64,000 bases of DNA. It comes from Triplophysa rosa. Taxonomy: Eukaryota > Chordata > Actinopteri > Cypriniformes > Nemacheilidae. Positions within the stretch are counted from its first letter, which is position 1, and each line of letters begins with the position of its first letter. The translations under genes were made by a program, and so were the position numbers. The stretch lies in the NCBI RefSeq assembly GCF_024868665.1, contig NC_079913.1, forward strand, positions 12,167,824-12,231,823, in the 5' to 3' direction. This document shows positions 10,979 to 21,710 of this stretch, piece after piece. The notes beneath the pieces were generated by a model, which had not been told where the DNA came from, did not search any database, and worked only from the letters and a program-made list of their open reading frames with translations.

Positions 10979-12201
10979 GAAGCCCCCCCTTTAATGAGCA
11001 CCTCCAGGTGCTCACCAAGGGGTAGACGGACGAGACAAGACAGACTGGGGACAGACAACAAGGCAAAACAAGAAACAAAATCAAGGGCAGACATGACAAC
11101 AACGAACAGGATTTGGATGGGAAATAAAAAAACAAACAAGGGAGGGGGGGAGGGGCCAAACCAGGCCCATAGGGGGCAGTCCAGGGTTGGGGAGATAGTC
11201 CCAGTCCCCGGCTGCGCTCGAGGGCGCGGAGTCCTGGGGGACTTAGGGAGTCCTGGGGGAACAGTCTTTGACCCTGGAGTTTCCCAGGGGCCGGCTGGAA
11301 GGCTCGAGCCGGCTGGAAGGCCGGCTGGACAGGGCTTGACGCCGGCTGGAGCCGGCTGGACAGGGCTTGACGCCGGCTGGAAGGCCGGCTGGACAGGGCT
11401 TGACGCCGGCTGGAAGGCCGGCTGGACAGGGCTTGACGCCGGCTGGAAGGCCGGCTGGACAGGGCTTGACGCCGGCTGGAGGCCGGCTGGACAGGGCTCG
11501 GATGCACCGGACTGGAGCCGGCTGGACACCGGACTGACGCCGGCTGGATCACCGGACTGGACGCCGGCTGGACCCGGACTGGACGCCGGCTGGATCCCGG
11601 ACTGGACGCCGGCTGGATCCCGGACTGGACGCCGGCTGGACGCCGGCTGGACGCCGGCTGGCACCGGCTGGACCCCGATCGACCGACGACGGCCAGGCTG
11701 CATACCGCACCACAAGACGGGGATGCCCGCTCTGCACCGGACTGACTTCCCCCTCCTCGGCTTCTTCTTCCTGACCGGCCCACAGGACATTCCGGGTGCT
11801 GAGAAAGAGGAGCCCGGTACTCCTACCGGAGGAGTCGACGGGAGTCCCACGACTCCCTTCGTCATGCGCCGCCACATGCTGATGGCGAGGGGAGCTGCGC
11901 GGAGAGATGGATGACGTCTGCTGATAACCCCGATCTGTATAGCGCGACCCTCCGGGATCACGGGCAGTGGGGAAGAAAGACTGGGCTGGACTGAGACCCT
12001 GGGCTCCGGCCGATTCATGGCGTACCTGATCATGTCCGTGCTCTCTCTCATCATGGACCATCTCCCCTGTGGTCTCGAAGAATCGGTCGGCAAACTCCAA
12101 GACGTCGGAGTAGCCCTGTCGCAGACCGCAGAGGAGATGAGCCTGCCTGGATCGCCTTGCCTCCATAATGCCTGCTGGGTTCAATTCTGGTTGGTGGATT
12201 C
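10979..12201 (-). mobile_element. Internal region, unit 1
   Basis: 1223 bp. On the minus strand, after the LTR, the frame from 12229 (ATG, still in the LTR tail) reads MGSSTSFPDRIHQPELNPAG and then MEARRSRQ, and runs into the GC-rich repeat. This is possibly a gag-like remnant, but I recognise no gag domain (no CCHC knuckle). It ends in the purine run TTAAAGGGGGGGCTTC (plus 10979-10994) directly before the LTR, a polypurine tract. Several small indels relative to unit 2 shift the frame, so unit 1 encodes a shorter or altered product. Confidence 0.75.
11290..11690. repeat. GC-rich tandem repeat in LTR internal region, unit 1
   Basis: Imperfect tandem units built on gccggctgga with cagggcttgac and ccggactggac variants; periods of about 33 and about 21 bp. 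On the minus strand it encodes low-complexity Ser/Pro/Gln/Arg repeats, on the plus strand Gly/Trp/Thr repeats. The long frames on both strands come from the repeat period being a multiple of 3, not from genes. Confidence 0.9.
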
Positions 12202-12751
12202 TGTCAGGAAACGAGGTGGAAGAACCCAAGTGCAGGCAACGGCAGGTAAGGGGTTAACAGGGGTATTTTATTTTAAATATAAACACAAAACAAAAACTCC
12301 CTCGATGGGGAAAAACACTGACAAAGACAATGGGAATAAATAATATCAGGAAAACACAGGAACCAAGGACTATTAACTAGACTATAAAACACGTGACTTA
12401 AACTAACATAAACAAGACCAACAATGACTCACGGTGGGAACAAGGAACATCGATTTGGACAGGTTTGGAATACAACACGACATCACAGGTACACGAACAT
12501 CCACATGTAATCCACCAACACAAGACAAACAAACGAGGGATAACGACATGGGGCAGGTGTGGGTAATCAAACACTCAGGGAAAGATCACAAGGAAACGAG
12601 AGGAGCGGGGCCAATGACGAGACACTGGAGAGAACGCATATTATTGTCAAAAGGACAATAATATGTTTTGCTCCACACATAACCAAAGACTTTGTCATGG
12701 CTTTGCTACAGGACCAAGAAAAACATGACTTAAGGAAGCAGAGCCATGACA
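12202..12751 (-). mobile_element. Middle LTR of the array
   Basis: 550 bp, TGTCATGG to CCTGACA. Relative to 14014-14590 it has lost about 28 bp that include the TATA box (the sequence goes directly from cacaagacaaa to caaacgaggg), so its promoter is probably dead. It acts as 3' LTR of unit 2 and 5' LTR of unit 1. The polypurine tract lies at 12752-12767. Confidence 0.9.
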
Positions 12752-14013
12752 GAAGCCCCCCCTTTAATGAGCACCTCCAGGTGCTCACCAAGGGGTAGAC
12801 GGACGAGACAAGACAGACTGGGTGACAGACAAAACAAGGCAAAACATGGCAAACAATATCAAGGGCAGACAGGAATAGAAAACGACAGGATTAGGATGTG
12901 ATAATAAAAATAACAAACATGGGAGGGGGGGAGGGGCTAAACAAGGGCTCATGGGGGGTAGTCCAAAAGGGTTAGGGGGAATAGTCCCAGTCCCCGGCTG
13001 CGCTCGAGGGCGCGGAGACCTGGGGGACTTAGGAGGAGTCCTGGGGGGAAAAGTCCTTGACCCAGGGGGTCTCCCCGGGGCCGGATTGGCTGCCGGACTA
13101 GGGGCCGGCTGGAAGACCGGCTGGACAGGGCTTGAAGCCGGCTGGACAGGGCTTGACGCCGGCTGGAAGGCCGGCTGGACAGGGCTTGATGCCGGCTGGA
13201 AGGCCGACTGGACAGGGCTTGACGCCGGATGCTGTACCGGCTGGGACACCGGACTGGATGCCGGACTGGATGCCGGACTGGACCACCGGACTGGACGCCG
13301 GCTGGACCACCGGACTGGACGCCGGTTGGACCACCGGACTGGACGCCGGCTGGACCACCGGACTGGACCACCGGACTGGACGCCGGCTGGACCACCGGAC
13401 TGGACGCCGGCTGGACCACCGGACTGGACGCCGGCTGGATCACCGGACTGGACGCCGGCTGGATCACCGGACTGGACGCCGGCTGGATCACCGGCCTGGA
13501 CACAAGACTGGACGCCGGCTGCACCGGACTGGACTTCCCCCTCCTCGGCTTCTTCTTCCTGGACCGGCCCACAGGACATGTGGCCGGTTGCTGAGAAGTG
13601 ATGGGGAGCCCGGTTAGCTCCGTACCGGAGGAGTCGGACGGGGAGTCCCACGACTCCCTTCGTCTGCGCCGGCCACGGATGCTGATGGGCGGAGGAGGAG
13701 CTGCCGGGGGAGAGATGGATGGAGCGGTCGTGCTGATAACCCCGATCTGTATAGCGCGACCCTCCGGGATCACGGGCAGTGGGGAAGAAAGACTGGGCTG
13801 GACTGAGACCCTGGGCTCCGGCCGATTCATGGCGTACCTGATCATGTCCGTGCTCTCTCTCATCATGGACCATCTCCCCTGTGGTCTCGAAGAATCGGTC
13901 GGCAAACTCCAAGACGTCGGAGTAGCCCTGTCGCAGACCGCAGAGGAGATGAGCCTGCCTGGATCGCCTTGCCTCCATAATGCCTGCTGGGTTCAATTCT
14001 GGTTGGTGGATTC
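12752..14013 (-). mobile_element. Internal region, unit 2 (longest open frame 418 codons)
   Basis: 1262 bp. A minus-strand frame from 14041 to 12785 (418 codons) starts MGSSTSFPDRIHQPELNPAG, passes a more complex N-terminal part (LRQGYSDVLEFADRFFETTG) and then a Ser/Pro/Gln repeat. The overlapping minus frame 13905-12949 is equally long, which argues that repeat periodicity keeps frames open. A capsid-like role is possible by position next to the 5' LTR but is not supported by a motif. No usual TGG primer-binding site follows the LTR end; the sequence there is GAATCCACCAACC. Confidence 0.7.
13090..13525. repeat. GC-rich tandem repeat in LTR internal region, unit 2
   Basis: Same family as 11290-11690 but a different array: about four units with cagggcttgac, then about ten units with accaccggactggacgcc (period 24 or so). 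Unit number and type differ between the two internals, showing expansion or contraction after duplication of the element. Confidence 0.9.
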
Positions 14014-14590
14014 TGTCAGGAAACGAGGTGGAAGAACCCAAGTGCAGGCAACGGCAGGTAAGGGGTTAACAGGGGTATTTTATTTTAAATATAAACACAA
14101 AACAAAAACTCCCTCGATGGGGAAAAACACTGACAAAGACAATGGGAATAAATAATATCAGGAAAACACAGGAACCAAGGACTATTAACTAGACTATAAA
14201 ACACGTGACTTAAACTAACATAAACAAGACCAACAATGACTCACGGTGGGAACAAGGAACATCGATTTGGACAGGTTTGGAATACAACACGACATCACAG
14301 GTACACGAACATCCACATGTAATCCACCAACACAAGACAAAGAAACAAGAGGGTATATATAGGAAACGCAAACGAGGGATAACGACATGGGGCAGGTGTA
14401 GGTAATCAAACACTCAGGGAAAGATCACAAGGAAATGAGAGGAGCGGGGCCAATGACGAGACACTGGAGAGAACGCATATTATTGTCAAAAGGACAATAA
14501 TATGTTTCTCTCCACACATAACCAAAGACTTTGTCATGGCTCTGCTACAGGACCAAGAAAAACATGACTAAATGAAGCAGAGCCATGACA
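14014..14590 (-). mobile_element. 5' LTR of the array, most complete copy
   Basis: 577 bp. In minus orientation: TGTCATGG start (14590); a 15-bp inverted repeat AGCAGAGCCATGACA/TGTCATGGCTCTGCT at 14576-14590 and 14532-14546; a 12-bp hairpin catattattgtc-aaaag-gacaataatatg near 14477-14505; the TATA box at 14354-14361; AATAAA at 14078-14083; and the end CCTGACA (14014). Flanked on its outer side by TTAGG. Confidence 0.92.
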
Positions 14591-14595
14591 TTAGG

Positions 14596-16096
14596 ACTCA
14601 ACTCTTTTAACCAATCAGATGTGAGCATTATCCCTTGGCGCTGATCACTGAGCCAATTAGATCATCAGCTATGTGATGTAATGCTACTCTATTTTGATAT
14701 TAAACAGCTAATGTACTATGAACCAAATACTGACTGAAAAGTGAAAAAAAAACAGTATAAAAAATCTACTGTAACCCTTGATCCACAACAATATTAAACA
14801 AAAGTGATGGAATCGAGTCCTCGCTGACTGGGAGGAGATGAAAATAAAAGAAATACATAGTCATGTACTGTAACAGTACAAACCAAGCAGGTATGCAAAC
14901 TTCGAATATCCAGTCAAAATATGATACCATCTGGGCTGACAAGGCATAGTTTTTTTAAAAACATCACTTACAGCTGCAATCCATAACATTCGCTTCTATA
15001 ATGCCATCTCTGTTTTGAACATAAACTACTTCAGAGACCATACTTCCTTAATAAAACCCTGTGGCGAGCGTGCTTGTGAGTGTAACCATTAGCAAAGCTT
15101 AGAGGGGATTTGTTTTTGCTAAATTATGAGGATGGATCAATAAAGTTTTGGAATTAAACGCAAACAAAACAATATGCAGCAATCTTCGGTTTAAAATTGA
15201 TGTATTGCACAAGAGTGGAACCTCCCTTGTGAAGCAATTGCACGCACGCACACGCACACACATGCACACAAACACAGAAACTGTTTATTAAAAGCACATT
15301 CAGTATATAAAACATTCAGTCACCCTCATTCTGCTGACAAAATATCTTTCGTGGAACACAAAAGTAAATGTTTTTAAAAAATGTTCACAATGCTTTTCTT
15401 TTAATTAAACATAACGGCAAACCAAATGAGTTTTGAGAGCCATGTTTGTGGGAAAGATGACAAATGATGGTTAAAGAGGTGGCTGGTTATAGGAACACAA
15501 AGTCGAATGTCTTTAGAACACTATTTATATTATAAATCATAATTTGACTCTTATAGACCTGAAAACAGAAGCATGCAAATTCTTCAAAATGCCTCACTTT
15601 GTGTTCAACGGAGGAAAATAAGTTATACACATTAGAAACGAAATGTGTAAATTTGAGCACACTGGAGGATTTTTTTCAAGAAATTTTGGTTTCCAATGTC
15701 AAACACGATTTAAAAAAAACATTTCCTTTTTAGACGTAAAACTAAATAAAGGTCTGACATGTATATTTTAATTAAAAACCTTTTGTCATGTTTAAAAAAA
15801 TAAAAATCTCATTACCGTAACATGTCAATATAGCATGTTTTGCTATGAAGCCTAAAAAAGTTTTTAATCTTCATACATAATTAGACATTAGTGAAGTACT
15901 GTATATTTTTATAGGAAATAAAATGATAAATTATTTTTAAGTGGAAAACCACCTGTATCGGTACTGATCATCAATAATGTACACAGTACAACAATATAAA
16001 TATTAAACTTTTAACTACAAAAATATAAAGAAATCTGTTAACCTGGTAGCAATTTGGAAGGTACTGACAAATGTGTTACTTTAAACAAAATCAAAC
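14596..16096. other. Non-coding stretch with repeat fragments
   Basis: No gene seen. 15315-15460 is a degenerate copy of the gggtgaactat repeat family (caccctcattctgctgac, aaaatatctttcgtgg). A short CA/CG-rich microsatellite lies at 15239-15276. Confidence 0.55.
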
Positions 16097-16493
16097 TTAA
16101 AGGTCCAGTGTGTAGTTTTTTGGAGGATGTATTGACAGAAATGCAATATAACATGCATAACTATGTCTTCAGAGGTGTATAAAGACCTTACATAATGAAG
16201 CGTTATGTTTTTATTACCTTAGAATTAACTATTTCTATCTACATACACTGCAGGTCACCTTACATAATGAAGCTATTTCTGGGTCCAACATGGAATTCAC
16301 CTAAACGGAAAAAACTACTCTACAGAGCGAGTTTTGTACGGTATCTCTTTCGGCAAAGAAGCAAAGAAAATGTGACGACATCTTAGCCCTGTGTCAGCCA
16401 CCGTAGAGCTTCGAAAGGGATGGGTGGAGTGAAGCCGTTGGTTGCAATTTACAACCTCACCGCTAGATGTCGCTAAAAATTACACAATTGCCC
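16097..16493 (+). mobile_element. TTAA-type MITE (copy A)
   Basis: Starts TTAAAGGTCCAGTGTGTAG and matches copies at 26124-26756 and 52555-52926 (shared tattgacagaaatgcaatat, ggtgtataaagacctta, tgtcagccaccgtag, accgctagatgtcgctaaa). Its right end is diverged. TTAA at the ends suggests a piggyBac-like target. The 63-codon frame within it is not a gene. Confidence 0.8.
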
Positions 16494-16987
16494 TTCGATG
16501 TAAAAATCTGTGTGTAAATAGTTCTTTAAAAATGTTACAGAGGAGAACATGGACATTTCTTTTTTCCACTATTTCTTTTTTTTAATTATACATGAATATT
16601 CTGGCATTTTTGTCTTTTGAGAACTTCTAGCAGAACATTCATTTTTTCAGAACATTTAAAAATTATACTCTGTTTAAATAACATTTCATGCACTCAGATA
16701 TGGCTGGATGTGTTACGGTAATGAGATTTTCAGCAGAAAATGCAATAAAACTTTTGCTATGCTAAAATTATTATTTGTGCAAGGTGGAGAACACAATGAG
16801 CTTTATTATGATATTTTTTATGTTAATGATTTATATGTTTTACATTTAAAATCACTACTTATAAATCATTACTTTAATATTTTCGTGACGATGACTATGA
16901 CCAACTATTGTCAGCAAACTATTCCTTCAATAGCAATTAAAGCAGCTTTCATCATTAGACAAGTCCTTACTTTGTCCTTGACTGCCA

Positions 16988-17042
16988 GACACACACACAC
17001 GCACACGCACACGCACACGCACACGCACACACACACACACAC

Positions 17043-17082
<40 letters not shown>
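16988..17082. repeat. (CA)n/(CACG)n microsatellite
   Basis: About 95 bp of nearly pure AC dinucleotides with interspersed GCAC units. It produces artefactual His/Thr and Cys/Val open frames. Confidence 0.98.
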
Positions 17083-17084
<2 letters not shown>

Positions 17085-17252
17085 ACTCCACCACACATAT
17101 TCCCTCCCATACACAATGCACATCTCTGCACCTGTCGAGTGTTAGCTGGTGCGAAACCTCTAAATTAACTCCGATGACAAGCTATAAAACACACTAGCTT
17201 TACAAACCATACGCATGCACAAACACTTTCGCTCATTTTTACATACACACCT

Positions 17253-18250
17253 GCAAACCTGCTAGCAGCACGGCGGCGAGAGGGCGACACCAGTTCCTTA
17301 ACAATCTGCAGCACCTGCATGCTTAGATGTAGGCGGAGCCGAGATGTGAATACAAGGTGTAGCAGGAGGCGGGGCCAGTGCAGAACAAAGACTGAAGAGC
17401 CTCATTCTTGTCGCACAAATATACATGAAAAGAATACTACGATAAAGTTTCGTCCAGGACATCCAACCAAGTATTATAATTTATTCTGTGGTCCTTGTGG
17501 TAATGCTTTGATGGTGCACAGCTCCAGAAGTTTGTCAAGAATACGTTTCAATATATCTGAAATCAAATCAAAAATGACATCCGACAAACAAAAATCAACA
17601 TTTTTTGCACTTCTAAAGTAAACTGCCGATGCATCTATAAAAAAAAGCAAATGGGCTCTTCCATTCATGTTTTTCGAGTAGCTTGTCTCCTCCTCCTTAT
17701 AGTGTCTCTGGTACCATTAAAGTCATTTCATTTAACATAAAATAGCAAATCCAACAATAGCTTTGGTCCACAACACCAATAAAAACATATTAGCAATGCA
17801 TAGTGCATAAATTAAATCTTCCTAACTTCATAATTCCGTATCAATTCCGCAGCGTCAGGGTTAAAAAACAACAACACAGGGTCCTGCAGAAATACTCCTG
17901 CAGAATTTGCTTTCTGCAAGTCCTGAAACAGATCCAAACACGAGGGTCCGCGTCTTCTTTCTTCATCGCTTACATCTTTTCTCGTTGCTTCTCTCTCTTT
18001 CTCACACACAAATTCCTCTTCCACTCAGTGATGCTGCGATTCTTCTCGTTTATGGCACAGAGACACAAAGTCCGGTTCAATCTCCTATAACCGCAGTGTG
18101 TTTGTGTGTCAGGTGAGAGAGATTAGATAGAGTCTAGATAAAGTCTCTCTCTCTCTCTCGCTGTTGCAAACATCCAAATCAATACCAGCACTGCTCCGCT
18201 CTACTCTGTCGCTCCCTGCCGTTTATTCTTCACAGCCCGGCTTGTGCTCT
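17253..18250 (-). promoter_or_regulatory. 5'-exon-like region, minus strand (tentative)
   Basis: On the minus strand this region reads like a fish 5' UTR: an AG-rich tract (18120-18165), mixed-composition sequence, then donor-like CAG|GTGTGTATG at about 17250 and in the opposite direction CAG|GTGAGAGAG at 18112. A 41-codon minus frame beginning MKKEDADPRVW (ATG at 17966) is not recognised. No TATA box is clear. This could be an alternative first exon of the gene suggested at 7.24-7.29 kb, or chance. Confidence 0.25.
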
Positions 18251-18837
18251 GACAACTTTAAATTAGAGAGCATGTTACAACAGCCCCTCCCCTCAACTAT
18301 CTCGTTCTCATTTCTCTCCTCTGTTCCTCCTTGACTCATGACTCGGTTTAGTATGTGAATGCTGTTTTGATCTAAAGAATATCCGCACAACGGGAATAGA
18401 AAACGTGGCCGGTCATCCATCATTTTGAGGATAGTATGAATGGGAATCGTGAGGATTCGGAATTGACATGATGTTTTTGGTTCAGAACTTTTTTGAATCT
18501 CAACGCTGACAGACAGACAGACAGAAAGACAGACACGTTACATTTGGATATGGGTGTGTCGTCGAATTTAACATCACCTTCGCATAAAAGGCAGCGGTTC
18601 ATATGATTGCAGCTTCTCTTTACAGCTAATTTTGTGTAATTCTGTTTGTTAAATCTTAAATATGAAATAACCTGACCCTGTTTGATCAAGGTGCGACTGT
18701 TTTGTTTCAATACACCCAAGTGTACCCAAAAATAAAGTTGAATATACAGAATTTTAATTCATCATTGTAATCTGATGTTTACTGGTCTTTTTTAGAAATA
18801 TCTATAGGATTTGTATTAAATCTATCATCATTGACTC

Positions 18838-18979
18838 GATTCAGCTTGTGAATCGGAATCGAAACATATATGTCGATACCCAGCCCTAATATTACACACA
18901 GTCATGCATAAACACGAAAAAACACGCACGCACGCACGCACGCACACACGCACGCACGCACGCACACACACACACACAC
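18838..18979. repeat. hAT-type element end fragment and (ACGC)n microsatellite
   Basis: tgtcgatacccagccctaat at 18872-18891 is a typical right end of a hAT-like element (TAGGGCTGGGTATCGA in reverse); the matching left end was not found. It is followed by an acgc/acac microsatellite at 18924-18979. Confidence 0.55.
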
Positions 18980-19653
18980 CTCTAAGCAAGCCATTTATCT
19001 ACCTTTACCGATCACAGGTTACCTGTTACCAGTCTGATATCGCTCAAAGGTAGAATGTTATCATGGCACACTAATGCAGTGTGTATGTGTACTTAGTATG
19101 TAAGCTCCACTGTAATCGATCTCCATAATGGCCTCATTAGAGCTGAAACCGTCAAAAACACATATCAGCCAGAGGCAATTACAGTAACATTACATCAGCA
19201 TTACATCATCACAGCTCACTACAAAATAGCACCGCGAGTAAACCATAAGAATCATGTGACTATATTTAACCACAACTATCACAAGACTCTGCTAACCAAA
19301 CTGCAGTGCAAGTTCAGCATTACTGCAACCAGTAAATAACACCTTCACGGTGTTCCCAAATGTGTTCTTTAGAGTTACTGAGATCTGCGCTATCACAAAA
19401 CGCAGGACAAAAGACAACATTTCAGATGAATGGGTGGATGGGGGTAGGGCTTCAAGACACTGTATATCAAAATGAATAAAATATGGTCACAATGGTTTGT
19501 GATAACTGAATGACTTTAATACCTTAAAAAAATGATGTAGTCAAAGTTGGTTTTGATTGTGTTGTCTTGATCAGAAGTTGCAGTGATACTTTCTTTTTCC
19601 AGAAAAATGTGAAACATTTGAAATGTGAAATATTTTTTGTATGATAATATATT
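18980..19653. other. Non-coding stretch
   Basis: Nothing recognised besides short frames without support. Confidence 0.5.
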
Positions 19654-19977
19654 TTAAAGCTGCAATTCGTTGCATATCCCTCTCTTGCGGTTTGGTGAGT
19701 GTGCTTGGGCACTGTATCTCCGTGTCGATGAATCTGGGTTGCCAGATATGCATAACAAACCCAGCCCAATGGCCATTCAACACTAGCTGTAAAAAACGCA
19801 GACTTGCCAAAAGTCTGGCAGTCGGCTGCAGCAGCATTTCCAGCGAAATCAAGGCCAAGCACACAAATTAAATTCATCATTACAAGTTTAACGTTGTGAA
19901 TCAGGCAACGGAGCGTTTGGCAAAATGTATTTTTATGTATTTGGTTGAATTATAAGTGTTACTGCTTGCAGCTTTAA
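19654..19977. mobile_element. TTAA-flanked MITE with TTAAAGCTGCAA ends
   Basis: A 324-bp segment with inverted ends TTAAAGCTGCAA (19654-19665) and TTGCAGCTTTAA (19966-19977), TTAA on both sides, and no transposase. The frames at 19571-19880 on both strands lie inside it and are not genes. Confidence 0.8.
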
Positions 19978-21076
19978 TATAATTTAAATTTATTTGACAA
20001 ACTAACGGCATTGTTGTATTGCAAATAGCATTATTTAGCAAGTTGCCCTAGATGAAGTGATGTCATAGAGACAGATAGATGGCAACCAGAGAGATGACCA
20101 GACAGACAGCTTCTTCCCTGATTACACGCTTCAGGTCAGAAAACACACACATACAACCAAAAAGCAATTTGTTCAGCCTGGCTTCCTGTCACAGAGACGT
20201 TATGAGAAATTGAGGGGACATTCTGCCCCCTCTTCCACCCAAAATTGTGATATCCCGTGTAACAGAGACACAAAGAGAGAGGGTCTGTTCTTGACACCTA
20301 CTGTGCTCTTGGGTCATAATCAAACTGCAGGATATTATTCTGTGTCAGTTAAACCTGATACGTGTGGACTGAGCAGAACTGATCTGAAATCAGCATTTCT
20401 ACAGCAAGATGTGCTGAGCAGATCCTCAGTGTGTCAGATGGAGTGTTGCGTCATTGTAACGACAGTGTCGGAGTTGTAAAAGCCGGGCTGAGTTTAACTG
20501 CATGGCTCAGTTGAGCTTAAATAATGAATGTTGGAGAGTGCACTCATTAGGTTTAGACTTGCACACAGACACTGAAATCTCACTGCACCACACAGCATTT
20601 AAAGCAAACAGTATGCTGCATGTGTATGAGATGAAGATGGACCAAAATGTGCCTTCTATAATGTCAAGCAGAGAGGATTGGGAAAACACTAACAGTGCGT
20701 CACATCCTGTTTGCCAATCTCTTATCCTGCAGATTCACATTCAGTGTAAAAGATTGCTCAATTCTGATTGGTCCATTTAACTGTTGGAGGGGACATTTTG
20801 TTCTTTTGTTTTTATGGGATATTCCAATTTTGCGCATAAGCTAAATTCGCAACTTTGGATGGAAACCTGGCTACTGTAACAAACCTCTGTCATTTACTTT
20901 CACGTGTGAGAGACACCAAAAAACCCTTTGTGATCAAAATTTCTGTCCATCCGAAACTAATTAAATTATTTTACAGACGTAAGTTCAAATACACATCCTG
21001 TCCATAGATATGCCCTTCATAATATTATCTTTCTGTTTCAATGCCATGTAACTCACACACTCTTAAAAACAGTAAC
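19978..21076. other. Non-coding stretch
   Basis: No gene recognised; 20790-20900 has the look of a degenerate DNA-repeat (ggatattccaattttgcgca). Short frames at 20210-20780 lack support. Confidence 0.5.
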
Positions 21077-21710
21077 TAAGGCCGTGTTCAGACTTGACTT
21101 CTTTTTAAAAGCTGCTAGCGTCTGTTTTACATTATAATCCTATGGAGTAAACCATGTTTTCAAAAAACATCTCGAGCGCTTTTTTAGGCCCGATTGACAT
21201 TCCGTGTCTTTTCCGCGTGCATATTCGTTATTTTAAATGTAGACGTGCGCAAATAGGGGGCGACGCGCGCACATTTTTCTAGGCGCGTCGACACCGCATC
21301 GAGATGGAAATAGTTTAACTTTTTTTTTTCAACATGCAAGGAACGTGATTGGTCGAGAAGGCTCAAGCTTGAAAAAATAAAATGGCGGCCGAAATGCCCG
21401 TTGAAGCATAGTTTTGTATAAACTATTCACTTTCAACAACTTCTAATTGCATTTCTAGTGAGATATTGTTGTTTTTAAATATGTGATTAGTTATTGCAAA
21501 GACGCTCTCTGTTTATAATTCAAATAGACATCCGTTACGCTGCCTATCTGTTTCTCTGGGCTGCCTTCGTGCACAGACGCTGCCTCCGAAGTCATGGCGC
21601 TCGGCTGCTATTTGTAACCAAACGCTTCCAGCGTTTTTTTTTTGTACTAAAAAAGCGCCTTTGTCAACTTTTTCTTGTCAAAAAAGAAGTCAAGTCTGAG
21701 CACGGCCTTA
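21077..21710. mobile_element. Non-autonomous DNA transposon with ~30-bp inverted ends
   Basis: A 634-bp element. Left end TAAGGCCGTGTTCAGACTTG... (21077-21106) and right end ...CAAGTCTGAGCACGGCCTTA (21681-21710) are complementary with few mismatches. The interior is CpG-rich and includes gcgctttttta and tggcggccgaaatg motifs but no transposase. Possibly Harbinger-like by end sequence; target duplication not clear. Confidence 0.85.

Larger units (their letters stand above)
10604..14590 (-). mobile_element. Tandem LTR retroelement: LTR-internal-LTR-internal-LTR
   Basis: The array is bounded by the perfect 5-bp target duplication TTAGG (10599-10603 and 14591-14595), so it descends from one insertion. 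On the minus strand the order is LTR 14590-14014, internal 14013-12752, polypurine tract, LTR 12751-12202, internal 12201-10979, polypurine tract, LTR 10978-10604. LTRs start TGTCATGG and end CCTGACA. No protease, reverse transcriptase, RNase H or integrase motif is visible in either internal region, so it is non-autonomous. Three LTRs with two internals fit unequal LTR recombination or a mis-assembly. Confidence 0.9.

Noticed and set aside
10800..12093. Long open frames (226-402 codons) on both strands of the GC-rich block
   Set aside because: They run through a tandem repeat whose period is a multiple of 3, so all frames stay open; the same occurs in unit 2. Not independent genes.
13090..13525. 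CRISPR-like regular repeat array
   Set aside because: Units are contiguous minisatellite repeats without unique spacers, in a vertebrate genome inside an LTR element.
12951..13617. Plus-strand frames rich in Gly/Trp/Thr/Arg
   Set aside because: Translation of the minisatellite on the strand opposite to the retroelement; low complexity, no domain.
16708..17145. 145-codon plus frame ending in a His/Thr run
   Set aside because: Driven by the CA microsatellite; the N-terminal part has no recognisable feature and no splice context.
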